From Nocardiopsis sp. TSRI0078 (lineage in GTDB: Bacteria > Actinomycetota > Actinomycetes > Streptosporangiales > Streptosporangiaceae): DNA of 64,000 bases. The position numbers were made by a program, and so were the translations under genes. Position 1 is the stretch's first letter. Each line of letters begins with the position of its first letter. Location of the stretch: the NCBI RefSeq assembly GCF_001905145.1, contig NZ_LWLB01000004.1, positions 1 through 64,000 of the forward strand, written 5' to 3'. The notes beneath the pieces are model-generated. The model did not search any database, was not told the DNA's origin, and saw nothing but the letters and a program-made list of their open reading frames with translations. Shown piece by piece: positions 8,567 to 17,623 of this stretch.

Positions 8567-8937
8567 GGACCCACGGCCCCGGGCTCGCGCCGCGCGCGGC
8601 CCTTCCCGCTCCCGCTCTTCGTGCCCGGCCTCGCGCGTCGGGGACGGACCCCCGTCGCGCGGTCGGTGTTGGGGCGCCTCCGGCCGGGCCACCCGGTACC
8701 GGCGTGGCGAGCGTACACCCCGAGGCCAAGGGGTGGACGGTACCGACGGCGGTCCGGCCGGAGGCAGTGCTTGCCCCGGTGTCCCGCGCCGCGCGGGATC
8801 CCCGCAGATCCCGTTGGACTCACGGCCCGGACACCTTCTACTTCCCGTTATTCAGTTGAACCGCGCGCGTCGCCCTCGGGGGAGGATCCGGATGGAGGGC
8901 CATCCGCGCGAAGTCCGCCACACCCGGAAACTCTCCC

Positions 8938-8956
8938 TTAGGCATGCCTTACCTAA
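8938..8956. promoter_or_regulatory. Putative IdeR/DmdR (DtxR-family) iron box
   Basis: TTAGGCATGCCTTACCTAA is a 19-bp imperfect palindrome with the perfect TTAGG and CCTAA ends of the actinobacterial iron box. It matches the consensus TTAGGTTAGGCTAACCTAA at 14 of 19 positions. It lies between two converging genes and no start codon on either strand is close enough to be an obvious target. Confidence 0.55.
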
Positions 8957-8994
8957 CCAGAAGTCCGAGGGCGCGTCAACCCCGAAGAACAGCG

Positions 8995-9027
8995 GACCCG
9001 GCCGCCACAGGGGAGTGGGGCCGGGTC
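8995..9027 (-). terminator. Stem-loop terminator after the PH-domain gene
   Basis: Nine-base-pair arms GACCCGGCC / GGCCGGGTC with an additional inner CCAC/GTGG pairing. On the reverse strand it is 20 bases past the PH-domain stop and runs into the T-rich GCTGTTCTTC. Confidence 0.6.
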
Positions 9028-9047
9028 GGATCCGGGGAAAACCGCGC

Positions 9048-9680
9048 TCAGGCCAGCAGGAACACCGCCACGAGGAGCACCGCGGTCGCGGCGGCGACCA
9101 CGATCACCTCCAGGGGCACCATGGTCTGCGGCTCGTCCTCGGCGCCCAGCGCCGCGGGTCCCGCCTCGTCCACGTCCCTGATCGGGCCGCTGAGCGGGCG
9201 CGCCTTGTACCGCTCGGCGTCCTGGCGCAGCTGCCGGGCGGCCAGGTCCACCGGCCGCGTCCGGGCCGGGTCCTCGTCGCCGGCCTCCGGGTCGAGGTGG
9301 CCCGAGTCGCGCCGCATGTTGTCGCGGACCCTCTGGCGCTTGGTCTCGCGCAGCGGCCAGGAACGCACGACGCGCCCGGGAGTGTGCACCCGCAGGACGT
9401 CGGTGACGTCCACCCAGAGCACCGCGGCCCACGGCACGAACGTCTCGCGCAGCGGGTTGATCACCCTCAGGCCGCGTTCGGTGGAGACCACGCGCGGACG
9501 CAGCCACACGAGGTGGACGACGGAGATCGTCGCCACCAGCAGCGCGCCGGCGACCCAGGCCTGACGGCCCTCGCCGCGCCAGACCACGTCCAGCAGGAGC
9601 AGGACCGCGATGACGATCCACACGATCGCCGCCACCCTCGTGAAGGTGGAGTAGTGGGTGGTGGGATTGGGCCCGTCCAT
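9048..9680 (-). CDS. Membrane-anchored bacterial PH-domain protein
   Basis: 210 residues. Two N-terminal membrane helices (VAAIVWIVIAVLLLLDVV and VAGALLVATISVVHLVWL) lead into a small PH-like module (RPRVVSTERGLRVINPLRET, then FVPWAAVLWVDVTDVLRVHT). A polar stretch follows, and a third helix (LEVIVVAAATAVLLVAVFLLA) ends the protein. The ATG at 9680 overlaps the adenosine deaminase stop as TGATG, so translation is probably coupled. Such PH-domain membrane proteins are common and uncharacterised in actinomycetes. Confidence 0.78.
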   Translation of the reverse strand: MDGPNPTTHYSTFTRVAAIVWIVIAVLLLLDVVWRGEGRQAWVAGALLVATISVVHLVWLRPRVVSTERGLRVINPLRETFVPWAAVLWVDVTDVLRVHTPGRVVRSWPLRETKRQRVRDNMRRDSGHLDPEAGDEDPARTRPVDLAARQLRQDAERYKARPLSGPIRDVDEAGPAALGAEDEPQTMVPLEVIVVAAATAVLLVAVFLLA

Positions 9681-10777
9681 CAGTCGGTCGCCCACTTCAA
9701 CTGCGCGAAACCGGGCTTGATGGTCCCGTTGATCAGCGCCAGGCGCTCGTCGAAGGGCAGGAAGGCCGACTTCATGGCGTTGACCGTGAACCACTGCAGG
9801 TCGTCCCAGCCGTACCCGAAGGCCTCGCAGAGCCGGGCGAACTCCTCGGACAGGCTGGTGCCGCTCTGCAGGCGGTTGTCGGTGTTGACGGTGACGCGGA
9901 AGCGCAGGTCGTGCAGGAGCCCGATGGGGTGTCCGGCGATCGACTCGGCGGCCCCGGTCTGCACGTTGGAGCTGGGGCACATCTCCAGCGGCACCCGCTT
10001 GTCGCGCACGTACTGGGCCAGGCGCCCCAGCCGGGGGGCGCCGTTCTCGCTCACGGTGATGTCGTCGATGATGCGCACGCCGTGGCCCAGGCGGTCGCAC
10101 CCGCACCACTGGAGGGCCTCCCAGATGGAGGGGAGGCCGAACGCCTCGCCCGCGTGGATGGTGAAGTGGAAGTTCTCGCGGCGCAGGTACTCGAACGCGT
10201 CCAGGTGGCGGGTGGGCGGGTTGCCCGCCTCGGCGCCGGCGATGTCGAACCCGGACACGCCCTCGTCGCGGTAGCGGACCGCCAGCTCGGCGATCTCCGA
10301 CGAGCGCGCGGCGTGCCGCATGGCGGTGACCAGCTGCCCGGTGCGGATGCCGCGCCCCTGGTCGGCGGCGCGCTTCTCCCCCAGCTCCAGGCCCTCCTGG
10401 ACGGCCTCGACGACCTCCTCCAGGGTGAGCCCGGCCTCCAGGTGCTGCTCGGGGGCGTAGCGCTGCTCGGCGTAGACCACGCCGTCGGCCGCCAGGTCCT
10501 CGGTGGCCTCGGCGGCGACCCGCACGAGGGCGTCACGGGTCTGCATGACCGCCGTGGTGTGCGCGAACGTCTCCAGGTAGCGCTCCAGGGAGCCGGAGTC
10601 GGAGGCCTCGCGGAACCACCGCCCCAACTCCTCCGGGTCGTAGGTGGGAAGGCCGGTGTACCCGGTCTCCCTGGCCAGTTCCACGACGGTGGCAGGACGC
10701 AGCCCGCCGTCGAGGTGGTCGTGCAGGAGCACCTTCGGCGCCCGTCGGATCTGCTCAACTGTGAGTGGCTGGTTCAT
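9680..10777 (-). CDS. add: Adenosine deaminase
   Basis: 365 residues, TIM-barrel metal-dependent deaminase converting (deoxy)adenosine to inosine. Metal ligands are seen in [13 protein letters not shown] (H-x-H), HAGEAFG (catalytic E follows later in the fold), the GHG of CDRLGHGVR, and NTDNR near the C-terminus. [10 protein letters not shown] is also a family signature. The TDNR form (rather than TDDP) is normal in actinomycete enzymes. The downstream PH-domain gene is translationally coupled. The product inosine can be used by the phosphorylase at 7745. Confidence 0.95.
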   Translation of the reverse strand: MNQPLTVEQIRRAPKVLLHDHLDGGLRPATVVELARETGYTGLPTYDPEELGRWFREASDSGSLERYLETFAHTTAVMQTRDALVRVAAEATEDLAADGVVYAEQRYAPEQHLEAGLTLEEVVEAVQEGLELGEKRAADQGRGIRTGQLVTAMRHAARSSEIAELAVRYRDEGVSGFDIAGAEAGNPPTRHLDAFEYLRRENFHFTIHAGEAFGLPSIWEALQWCGCDRLGHGVRIIDDITVSENGAPRLGRLAQYVRDKRVPLEMCPSSNVQTGAAESIAGHPIGLLHDLRFRVTVNTDNRLQSGTSLSEEFARLCEAFGYGWDDLQWFTVNAMKSAFLPFDERLALINGTIKPGFAQLKWATD

Positions 10778-10912
10778 GGGTTCAGGATGCCACCAGCCCG
10801 GGAGGGGCCCCGCCAGACCGGAGCGAAGTTGCCGAAAATCCGGTAGGTGCCGGTCGGGGCGGACGCGGTCCGACGGCGCGGGCTCTCGGGAGGGTGACCG
10901 CCGCGGGCCGGT

Positions 10913-12151
10913 TCAGGCCAGCGCCTCCTCGCCGTCCCTGCGGCCATCGCGGCGGATCTCCTCCCACAGCGCCGTCAGGGCGGTGGTGGCCATGAAGCGG
11001 GTGCCCGTACCGATGGCGCGCTCGTCCACGTCGAAGGTGCCCCGGTGCAGGTCCAGCATGGGGCCGCTCCAGTCCGGGGAGTGGGTGCCGAGGCGGGCCA
11101 GCGCGCCGGGGACGTGCTCCAGGTACCAGGCGAAGTCCTCGCCGCCCAGGCTCTGCGGGGTGGAGGCCACCGCGTCGGCGCCCAGGGCCAGGGTGACCGC
11201 CTCGCGCATGATGTCGACGCTGGACGACTCGTTGATGGTGGGCGGAACGCCCCGCCGGTAGGTCACCTCGGCCTCGGCGCCGTAGGCGGAGGCCACCGAC
11301 TCCACCAGGCCCTTGACGATGTCGGGGGCCGAGTGCCAGGCCTCGTCGTCCAGGCAGCGCACGGTGCCCTCGGCGACGGCGTCGTCGGGGATGACGTTGG
11401 GCGCCGACCCCGCGCTGATGCGCCCCCACACCAGGCTGAACCCGGCCCGGGGGTCGATCCGCCGCGACAGCGCGGCGGGCAGCTCGGTGACGACCTTGCC
11501 CAGGGCGTAGACGAGGTCGGCGGTCAGGTGCGGGCGGGCGGTGTGCCCTCCCGGGCCCGACAGGCGCACCATGAGCTGGTCGCAGGCGGCGGTGATGCCG
11601 CCCGTGCGCAGCCCGACCCGGCCGAGCATCAGGCGGGGGTCGCAGTGCAGGGCGAAGACGCGGTCCACCCCCTCCAGGGCCCCCGCGTTGACCACCTCCA
11701 CGGCGCCGCCCGGCAGCTCCTCGGCGGGCTGGAAGACGAGCCGGACCCGGCCGGGCAGGGCGCCCGCCCGCTCCACCTGGGCGAGGAAGATCCCCGTCGC
11801 CAGCAGGACCGTGGTGTGCACGTCGTGGCCGCAGGCGTGGGCGACCCCGGGCACGGTGGAGCGGTAGGGGACGTCCTTCTCGTCGGTCAGGGGCAGGGCG
11901 TCGATGTCGGCGCGCAGGGCGACCACGGGGCCGGCCCCGGAGCCGATGTCGCAGACCAGGCCGGTGCCCTGCGGCAGCTCCTGTGGTTTGAGGCCGACGT
12001 CGCGTAGGCGTTCGGCTATCCGCTTGGTGGTGCGGTGCTCGGCGAAGGCGAGTTCGGGGTGCATGTGGAGGTCCCGGCGGAAGCCGCTCAGATCCCGCCC
12101 ATGGCGCGCCAGGAAAGCGGTCAACTGCTCCGGCAGGTCATGTCCCTGCAT
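10913..12151 (-). CDS. M20-family amidohydrolase
   Basis: 412 residues of the M20D peptidase/amidohydrolase group (hippurate hydrolase, IAA-amino-acid hydrolase, N-acyl amino acid hydrolases). Zinc ligands are in HACGHDVHT, FQPAEELPGGA and the C-terminal SLGGEDFAWYLEHVPG. The lid domain between residues about 185 and 295 contains GPGGHTARP and NVIPDDAVAEGTVR, typical of the subfamily. It lies 24 bases downstream of the GCS2-type ligase and is likely co-transcribed. The natural substrate is unknown; an amide or gamma-glutamyl conjugate is suggested by the partner gene. Confidence 0.9.
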   Translation of the reverse strand: MQGHDLPEQLTAFLARHGRDLSGFRRDLHMHPELAFAEHRTTKRIAERLRDVGLKPQELPQGTGLVCDIGSGAGPVVALRADIDALPLTDEKDVPYRSTVPGVAHACGHDVHTTVLLATGIFLAQVERAGALPGRVRLVFQPAEELPGGAVEVVNAGALEGVDRVFALHCDPRLMLGRVGLRTGGITAACDQLMVRLSGPGGHTARPHLTADLVYALGKVVTELPAALSRRIDPRAGFSLVWGRISAGSAPNVIPDDAVAEGTVRCLDDEAWHSAPDIVKGLVESVASAYGAEAEVTYRRGVPPTINESSSVDIMREAVTLALGADAVASTPQSLGGEDFAWYLEHVPGALARLGTHSPDWSGPMLDLHRGTFDVDERAIGTGTRFMATTALTALWEEIRRDGRRDGEEALA

Positions 12152-12175
12152 GCGAGGGTCCCCTCTTCTCCACGT

Positions 12176-13348
12176 CTACCGCGCACCGGCTCCGTCGCCG
12201 ACGCCGACCTGTGCACGGGTGGGACCGCCGTGGAGCTCGGCGGCGAGCATGTCCACGACGTCGTCGAGGGAACCGCCCTCGGCGATGACCGCGCGCTGAC
12301 GTTCGTAGGAGGCACCCTTGGCCAGGATCTCGGAGATCAGGTCAAGGTCCTCGGCACACCCCAGGCGGGCCGCGACCGGTCCCAGCTCGCGGACCAGCTC
12401 GTACAGGTCGTCACGCAGCGGAACGGTGGTTCCGTGCGAGTCCGTGATGACACGAGCGTCGAGTCCGTAGCGGGTGGCACGCCACTTGTTGTCCTTCACC
12501 ACCCAGGACGGCGGGCTGGGCAGGCCGTACCCGCGGTCGAGCTGGTGATCGAACAACTCCACCAGGCTCTGAGAGAGCGCGGCGGCCATTCCCACCTCGC
12601 GCAGGGTGGGAATCCCGTCGAACATCCGGATCTCGATGGTGCCGAAATCAGGGTGCGGACGGATGTCCCACCACACTTCCTTGATAGAGGCGATGGTACC
12701 CGCCCTGAGAAGCGTTTCGAGGTATTCCTCGAAAGCCGCCCAGTGCGGCAGGTTCGGCGGCGGCCCGGAGGTGGGCAGGGCGCCGAAGACGACGGACCGG
12801 GTGGAGGCCAGTCCGGTGTCGTGGCCGCCCCAGAAGGGACTGGAGGCGGTCAGGGCCAGGAAGTGCGGCAGGTACCCCGCCAGCGCGTTGACCATCGGGA
12901 TGGCCTTGTCCCTGTCCCGCACCCCCACGTGGACGTGGACTCCGCAGGTCAGGATGCGCCGGGCCAGCCACTGCATCTGCTCGACCAGCTCCCCGTAGCG
13001 CTTTCCGGGGCTGAGCTCCTGGTCCCGCCAGTCGTCGATGGGATGGGTCCCGGAGCAGGTCAGCGTGGTCCCCCACGGGCTCAGGACCTCCCGCATCCGG
13101 TCGATGTTGCCGCTGAGGTCGCTCTTGGCCTCCTCGACGGTCTCGCAGATCCCGGTCACGACCTCCACCTGGGACTGCATGAGTTCGTGGCGCAGAGGGG
13201 GAGCCGACTCCTGCGAGCTGAGTTCGGGCAGTTCGGAGAGGAGTTTGTGCGCCTCCTGCCTCAGGTGCCGACTGCGCTGGTCGACGAGTTGGAGCTCCCA
13301 CTCCACGCCGAGCGTCGCACGTTCGGACGAGTTGAATGCGATTCCCAT
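12176..13348 (-). CDS. Carboxylate-amine ligase, GCS2 family (YbdK-like glutamate-cysteine ligase)
   Basis: 390 residues, starting at ATG 13348 six bases after GGAGG. Family signatures include the N-terminal TLGVEWELQLVD (glutamate/metal-binding E), VHVGVRDRDKAI, and the DIRPHPDFGTIEIRMFD motif that closes the ATP site. YbdK-type enzymes form gamma-glutamyl amides from glutamate and an amine or cysteine with ATP. Actinomycetes usually make mycothiol instead of glutathione, so a role outside glutathione synthesis is likely. The amidohydrolase immediately downstream could act on related conjugates. Confidence 0.88.
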   Translation of the reverse strand: MGIAFNSSERATLGVEWELQLVDQRSRHLRQEAHKLLSELPELSSQESAPPLRHELMQSQVEVVTGICETVEEAKSDLSGNIDRMREVLSPWGTTLTCSGTHPIDDWRDQELSPGKRYGELVEQMQWLARRILTCGVHVHVGVRDRDKAIPMVNALAGYLPHFLALTASSPFWGGHDTGLASTRSVVFGALPTSGPPPNLPHWAAFEEYLETLLRAGTIASIKEVWWDIRPHPDFGTIEIRMFDGIPTLREVGMAAALSQSLVELFDHQLDRGYGLPSPPSWVVKDNKWRATRYGLDARVITDSHGTTVPLRDDLYELVRELGPVAARLGCAEDLDLISEILAKGASYERQRAVIAEGGSLDDVVDMLAAELHGGPTRAQVGVGDGAGAR

Positions 13349-13462
13349 CTGCCCTCCGAGGGGGTGTTTGCCGACCGCCGCGGCCGACGCACCGTCGCGC
13401 CCCGGAGAACCGACCAACCGGGACAGGGAAGGACTACCCGTCACGGACCGCGCACATACGGG

Positions 13463-14641
13463 TTAATCGCCACGCATAAGACGAATTCCACGGAAAGAAT
13501 TTCTGTTGACGCGCCGCTGGACGGACCGGCCGTCCGAGGCCGCGTCGCGGCGGCGCAGCACCCACGCCACGGCACCGGCCGAGCCCGCCGCCCCCATCAG
13601 GGACAACGCCCCGGCGAGCGCGCGTCCGGCCGGCCGGTGCCCGGCCCGCGACCGCTCCGGGGCGCGCGGGGCCGGTACCGGCTGGGTCCAGTCCACGCCG
13701 TTCTCCTCCGGCATCGGGATCGAACCGGTGTAGGGCGGCGGCATCGGCAGCCAGGTGGCCGTCCACGCCGCGCTGAACATGACCAGGCGCATCACCAGGT
13801 TGATCCACACCAGCAGGCCGACCAGGACGGCGAAGGAGGCGTAGACGGGATTGGTGAGGATCCCGGCCAGCAGCACCGCCGCCGTGGCCTTGAGGGCCTC
13901 GAAGCCGACCGCGCCCAGCAGGGCGCCCCGCCACATCATCCGCGCCGGTCGGCCGCTGCCCGACAGCAGCGTGAAGGCCAGCATGAAGATCCCCATGTTG
14001 ACGCACACGGCGATCACCAGGGCCAGGGCGCGCAGGGACAGGTCGGCCAGGAGTGAGCCTTCCAGGCCCACCAGCGACAGCAGCCACTGCGTGGCGGCCT
14101 GCGCGACGCTGGTGAAGGCCACGGTGAAGAGCAGGGCCACACCCAGGCCCAGCATGACCAGCAGGTCCACCGCCTTGCGCAGAAGGATGTTGGGGCCCTC
14201 ACGGAAGCTCTTCAGCCAGAGGGAGTGCAGGGCCTCGCGCAGCGACGCCACCGCGTTCAGGCCCGCGTAGAGCAGGCCGAGCACGCCGAGGACGCTCGCG
14301 CCCACGCGCGCCTGGGAGATCTCCTCGATGGGCAGCTGGTCGGACAGCCCGGGCAGTATCTCGTCCAGCGCCCCCTGGAGGTGGTCGCCGACCTCGACCT
14401 GCACCGTCGCCAGGAACCCGACCGCGGCGAAGGCCAGGGCCAGCAGCGGGAAGAAGGACAGGAAGGCGAAGTAGGTGACCGCCCCGGCGAGCTGGGTGCC
14501 GTTGCGGTCGGCGTAGCGCGCGTAGGCGCGCACCAGGTGGTCGAGGGAGGGACTGCGCCGCCGCAGCTCCCAGTACACGTCCATGGCCATGTTGCGGTAG
14601 TGCCGGGCCGTGTCCCCGGCCCGGGCCAGCACTGTGGCCAA
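13463..14641 (-). CDS. YihY/BrkB-family inner membrane protein
   Basis: About 392 residues with six predicted membrane helices. The family signature is RNGTQLAGAVTYFAFLSFFP, followed by LLALAFAAVGFLATVQV, and later LYAGLNAVASLREALHSLW and the N-P-V-Y-A-S-F segment. The C-terminal 90 residues are a proline-rich cytoplasmic tail ending in a basic stretch. Start choice is uncertain: TTG 14641 lies four bases after GGAGG, GTG 14632 is thirteen bases after it, and ATG 14587 is further in. Function of this family is unproven (formerly mis-annotated as ribonuclease BN). Confidence 0.85.
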   Translation of the reverse strand: MATVLARAGDTARHYRNMAMDVYWELRRRSPSLDHLVRAYARYADRNGTQLAGAVTYFAFLSFFPLLALAFAAVGFLATVQVEVGDHLQGALDEILPGLSDQLPIEEISQARVGASVLGVLGLLYAGLNAVASLREALHSLWLKSFREGPNILLRKAVDLLVMLGLGVALLFTVAFTSVAQAATQWLLSLVGLEGSLLADLSLRALALVIAVCVNMGIFMLAFTLLSGSGRPARMMWRGALLGAVGFEALKATAAVLLAGILTNPVYASFAVLVGLLVWINLVMRLVMFSAAWTATWLPMPPPYTGSIPMPEENGVDWTQPVPAPRAPERSRAGHRPAGRALAGALSLMGAAGSAGAVAWVLRRRDAASDGRSVQRRVNRNSFRGIRLMRGD

Positions 14642-14861
14642 GGCCCCTCCCTGCCTGTCGTCCGTCCCACCGGGCGGCCCCGGACCGCCGTCGCTGGACC
14701 GCAACCCTAGCGGCGCCGCGATCCGCCTACGAAACCTCCACGCCGGGCACCTCCGGGGACCCACGCGTATCAGGGCAGACCCCTACACGGGGGTGATCCC
14801 GGGCACACCCCGGGCTTGGGCACACTTGGGGAGGCAGAGTCATCCGTGGAGGGGGGCGTCG

Positions 14862-15983
14862 GTGGGTGGCGCGGGGGTGCGGCTGCGTGCCGTGTTGGGT
14901 GTGCGTTCGGCGGGTCCGCGGGGGACGTGGCCCGAGCGGGAGCCGGACGCCGACGCACTGCTCCGGGGCTTTCGGACGCGGTTCGGCGTACCGCCCGCGG
15001 GGGTGTGGCACGCGCCCGGGCGGCTCGCGGTCATGGGCGAGCACACCGCGGCCGGCGGGGGCGCCGGACTGTACGTCGCCCTGCCGTGGGGCGTGACGGC
15101 GGCCGTCGGCCCCGCACCGGACCCCGGCGTGCACGTGGCCGCGCCAGGCGGCCCGCTGCGCCCCCGGGAGCGGGCGGCGCGGGCCGTCGCGAGGACCGTG
15201 GCCGAGGCGCGCCGGACGGGTGTCCTGGGAGCCGACGCGGGGGTCCGCGTCGTCCTGGACGCGGACCTGCCCGAACACGCCTCCCTCGGCTACACGGCCG
15301 CGGTGGGGGCCGCGGTGGCGCTGGCCCTCGCCGACCTGGGCGGCGGCCCCCCGCCGGAGGGCGCCACCGCCGACGAGCGTGTGTGCCTGGCGGCCAGGCC
15401 CGGATGCGCGGTCCGGGTGAACCTGAGGAGCATGCGCACCACCGTGCTGCCGTTCGACCTCGCCGGGGAGGGGCTGCGGCTGGTCGTGGTGGACACCGGC
15501 GCCCTGCCCCGGCGCGACCTGCGCGTGGTCCGCGCGGCCGAACTGGAGCGCGCCCAACAGGTCCTGGGACCGCTGCGCTCGGTCCAGGACCTGCCCGGAT
15601 CGCTGCGGAGGCTGCCGGACCCCGTACTGCGCCGCAGGGTGGAGTACGCGGTCACCGAGGTGCACCGGCTCAACGCCGCGGTCGGACTGCTGCGCGCCGG
15701 GCGGTCCGGGGAGACCGGGCCCATCCTGTCCGCGTCCCACCTGTCCCTGCGCCGGTTCGGGCTGCCCACACGTGAGGCGGAGCTGGCCGTGGAGACCGCC
15801 TCGCGGGCCGGGGCACGCGGGGTGCGGATGTCCGGCTGGGCCGGGACGGTGCTGGCGCTGGCCGCCGAGGAGCGGGTGGAGGGCATCGGCGCGGCCCTCA
15901 CCACGGAGTTCGGCGCCATGGGCTGGGTGCCGCCGCGGGTGCGGGCCGCCGTGCCCTCCGCCGGCGCCCACCGGCTGCGCTGA
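14862..15983 (+). CDS. Degenerate GHMP-kinase (galactokinase-like) protein
   Basis: 373 residues from GTG 14862, ten bases after a GGAGGGGGG site. The galactokinase signature is recognisable as WHAPGRLAVMGEHTAAGGG (residues about 49-67), followed by LYVALPWGVTAAVG. The phosphate-binding loop that should read P-x-G-x-G-L-S-S-S appears as LPEHASLGYTAAVGAA, without the glycine/serine pattern, and motif 3 is GARGVRMSGWAGTVLALAAEE. The substrate-binding acidic pair expected after GEHTD is also altered (GEHTA). It probably keeps the fold but may not phosphorylate galactose. No galT or galE is adjacent. Confidence 0.75.
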   Translation: MGGAGVRLRAVLGVRSAGPRGTWPEREPDADALLRGFRTRFGVPPAGVWHAPGRLAVMGEHTAAGGGAGLYVALPWGVTAAVGPAPDPGVHVAAPGGPLRPRERAARAVARTVAEARRTGVLGADAGVRVVLDADLPEHASLGYTAAVGAAVALALADLGGGPPPEGATADERVCLAARPGCAVRVNLRSMRTTVLPFDLAGEGLRLVVVDTGALPRRDLRVVRAAELERAQQVLGPLRSVQDLPGSLRRLPDPVLRRRVEYAVTEVHRLNAAVGLLRAGRSGETGPILSASHLSLRRFGLPTREAELAVETASRAGARGVRMSGWAGTVLALAAEERVEGIGAALTTEFGAMGWVPPRVRAAVPSAGAHRLR

Positions 15984-16109
15984 GCGCGCCCCCGCCGCCG
16001 CTCCCGGCCACCTCAGGGGTCCGGAACGGGACATACCTTGAACCTCGCTACCCTTTTCGCGATCACACCGGGTGGAAGCAGCGATGAGGCGATCCACGAC
16101 GTTGAGCAG

Positions 16110-17381
16110 ATGGGCGATGCGATGGCTGACCGACCGAACCCGGGGGACACCGGCCGCACCGGTGAACACGACAGACAGGGCGTGTTCCGGCGCGGCGGCG
16201 CCCCGGGCAGACCCGACGAGTTCGAGAGGCTCTACCGCTCGCGTGAGTCGGAGCAGCGGGCGGTCGGTGGGACGCGTCGCCTCCCGAGGGCCGGGGAGGT
16301 GCCCCCGTCCCGGTCCCGCGGGCCCCGGCGGCGCACCCACAGCGCCGGGCGCGAGTACGACGGGCGCGGTATCGGGCGCCGTCAGAAGGAGCGCCGCCGC
16401 AGGCGGGCCACCACGGTCCTGGTGACCGTGCTGGTCCTGCTCCTGGTACTCCCGCTGGGGTTCTACCTGTACGCGGACTCGCGCCTGCACCGGGTGGAGG
16501 CCCTGCTGGACTACGAGGGGCGCCCGGACGACCAGCCCGGCACGACCTACATGGTCGTCGGCTCCGACAGCCGCCAGGGCATGGACGAGGAGCAGAGGCG
16601 GGAACTGGCCACCGGCTACGCCGAGGGCCGCCGGACCGACACCATCATGGTGCTCTACGTCCCCGACGACGGCGACCCCACCATCGTCAGCGTCCCCCGC
16701 GACTCCTACGTGCCCCTCGCCGTCCCCGGCTACGCCGACAACAAGATCAACGCCTCCTTCGCCGACACCGTGTGCGGCACGAACGAGGAGGGGGAGGAGG
16801 TCTGCGGCGGCCCCGCCCCCCTCGTGGAGACCTTCGAGCGCGCGTCCGGCGTCCACATCGACCACTACGTGGAGATCGGCATGGGCGGTTTCGTCGACAT
16901 CGTGGACGCGGTCGGCGGCGTCGAGATGTGCCCGGAGGAGCCCATGGCCGACCCCAAGGCCGGGCTGGACATCGAGGCGGGCTGCCAGCAGATGGACGGC
17001 GGCACCGCCCTGGGCTACGTGCGCACCCGCGCCACCCCCCGCGCCGACCTGGACCGCATCGCCCGCCAGCGCGAGTTCTTCTCCGCTCTGGTCCAGAAGA
17101 CCAGCGCGCCCTCCACGCTGTTCAACCCCTTCCAGTCCGTTCCGCTGGTGCTCGCGGGCACCGACACGTTCATGGTGGACGAGGACGACAAGCTGCGGCA
17201 CCTGGCCGGCATGCTCCTGGCGATGCGCGGCGGCACCCAGACCACCGCGATCCCCGTGGGCAGCACCCCGACCCTGAACGGCGTCGGCTCGGTGGTGGTC
17301 TGGGACGAGGCCCGCTCCGAGGAGATGTTCGCCGCCATGCGCGCCGGGGACCCGATCCCCGAGAGCGCCTTCCAGGAGTAG
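16110..17381 (+). CDS. LytR-CpsA-Psr (LCP) family glycopolymer ligase
   Basis: About 423 residues. An unstructured, charged cytoplasmic N-terminus (about 95 residues) precedes a single membrane helix (TTVLVTVLVLLLVLPLGFYL). The extracellular LCP domain follows: MVVGSDSRQG, RTDTIMVLYV, VSVPRDSYVP, ADNKINASFA, MGGFVDIVDAVGGVEMC and YVRTRATPRADLDRIARQRE. The conserved arginines and aspartates that bind the polyprenyl-pyrophosphate donor are present. LCP enzymes attach teichoic acids, arabinogalactan or capsular polymers to peptidoglycan, so this could anchor the polysaccharide made by the 25-43 kb locus, but other polymers are equally possible. ATG 16110 or 16122 may start it. Confidence 0.88.
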   Translation: MGDAMADRPNPGDTGRTGEHDRQGVFRRGGAPGRPDEFERLYRSRESEQRAVGGTRRLPRAGEVPPSRSRGPRRRTHSAGREYDGRGIGRRQKERRRRRATTVLVTVLVLLLVLPLGFYLYADSRLHRVEALLDYEGRPDDQPGTTYMVVGSDSRQGMDEEQRRELATGYAEGRRTDTIMVLYVPDDGDPTIVSVPRDSYVPLAVPGYADNKINASFADTVCGTNEEGEEVCGGPAPLVETFERASGVHIDHYVEIGMGGFVDIVDAVGGVEMCPEEPMADPKAGLDIEAGCQQMDGGTALGYVRTRATPRADLDRIARQREFFSALVQKTSAPSTLFNPFQSVPLVLAGTDTFMVDEDDKLRHLAGMLLAMRGGTQTTAIPVGSTPTLNGVGSVVVWDEARSEEMFAAMRAGDPIPESAFQE

Positions 17382-17404
17382 GTGGAGCGGCGCCGCGCCG
17401 GGAA

Positions 17405-17434
17405 GGCGGCGCCCCGCCCGGGCGGGGCGCCGCC
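17405..17434 (+). terminator. GC-rich hairpin after the LCP gene
   Basis: Fourteen-base arms GGCGGCGCCCCGCC / GGCGGGGCGCCGCC separated by two bases, starting 24 bases after the LCP stop. Confidence 0.6.
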
Positions 17435-17468
17435 GCGGCGCACGCGGACGGCGGACCCCGGAAAAGGC

Positions 17469-17500
17469 GAAGGGCCCGTCGCCGAGGCGACGGGCCCTTC
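17469..17500 (+). terminator. Rho-independent terminator
   Basis: Fifteen-base arms GAAGGGCCCGTCGCC / GGCGACGGGCCCTTC, followed by TTCGT. A second, stronger terminator behind the LCP gene. Confidence 0.8.
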
Positions 17501-17563
17501 TTCGTGACGTTCCGTACTGTGCGCGCCTACCCCCCAGCGGGCGCACGGCCGGCACGTCGGTCC

Positions 17564-17623
17564 TTGTGGCAGAGGGGTGAAACCCGCTCTGGCCTGCCGG
17601 TTCTCACCGGCACGACTCCACAA
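17564..17623. ncRNA. Candidate structured RNA (three-way junction)
   Basis: The segment folds by eye into an outer 6-bp helix (TTGTGG at 17564-17569 with CCACAA at 17618-17623) enclosing two hairpins. The first is CAGAGGGG-TGAAA-CCC(G)CTCTG at 17570-17591 and the second is TGCCGGT-TCTC-ACCGGCA at 17595-17612. It lies between the convergent LCP and icd genes, beyond the LCP terminators, and matches no riboswitch I recognise. Strand is undetermined. The pairing is specific, but transcription and conservation are untested. Confidence 0.3.

Larger units (their letters stand above)
8567..9047. other. Intergenic region holding an iron-box-like site, no gene seen
   Basis: 481 bp between the convergent ends of the phosphorylase and PH-domain genes. 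Open frames here have no ribosome site, no family motif and biased low-complexity composition. The recognisable features are the palindromic site at 8938-8956 and the terminator at 8995-9027. Confidence 0.6.

Noticed and set aside
8567..8937. Open frames around the iron box that might be its target gene
   Set aside because: None has a ribosome site, a recognisable motif or balanced composition, and none starts at the right distance from the box.
14727..17555. A 942-codon reverse open frame
   Set aside because: It is antisense to the galactokinase-like and LCP genes and has Gly/Arg/Ala-rich composition caused by GC-rich third positions.
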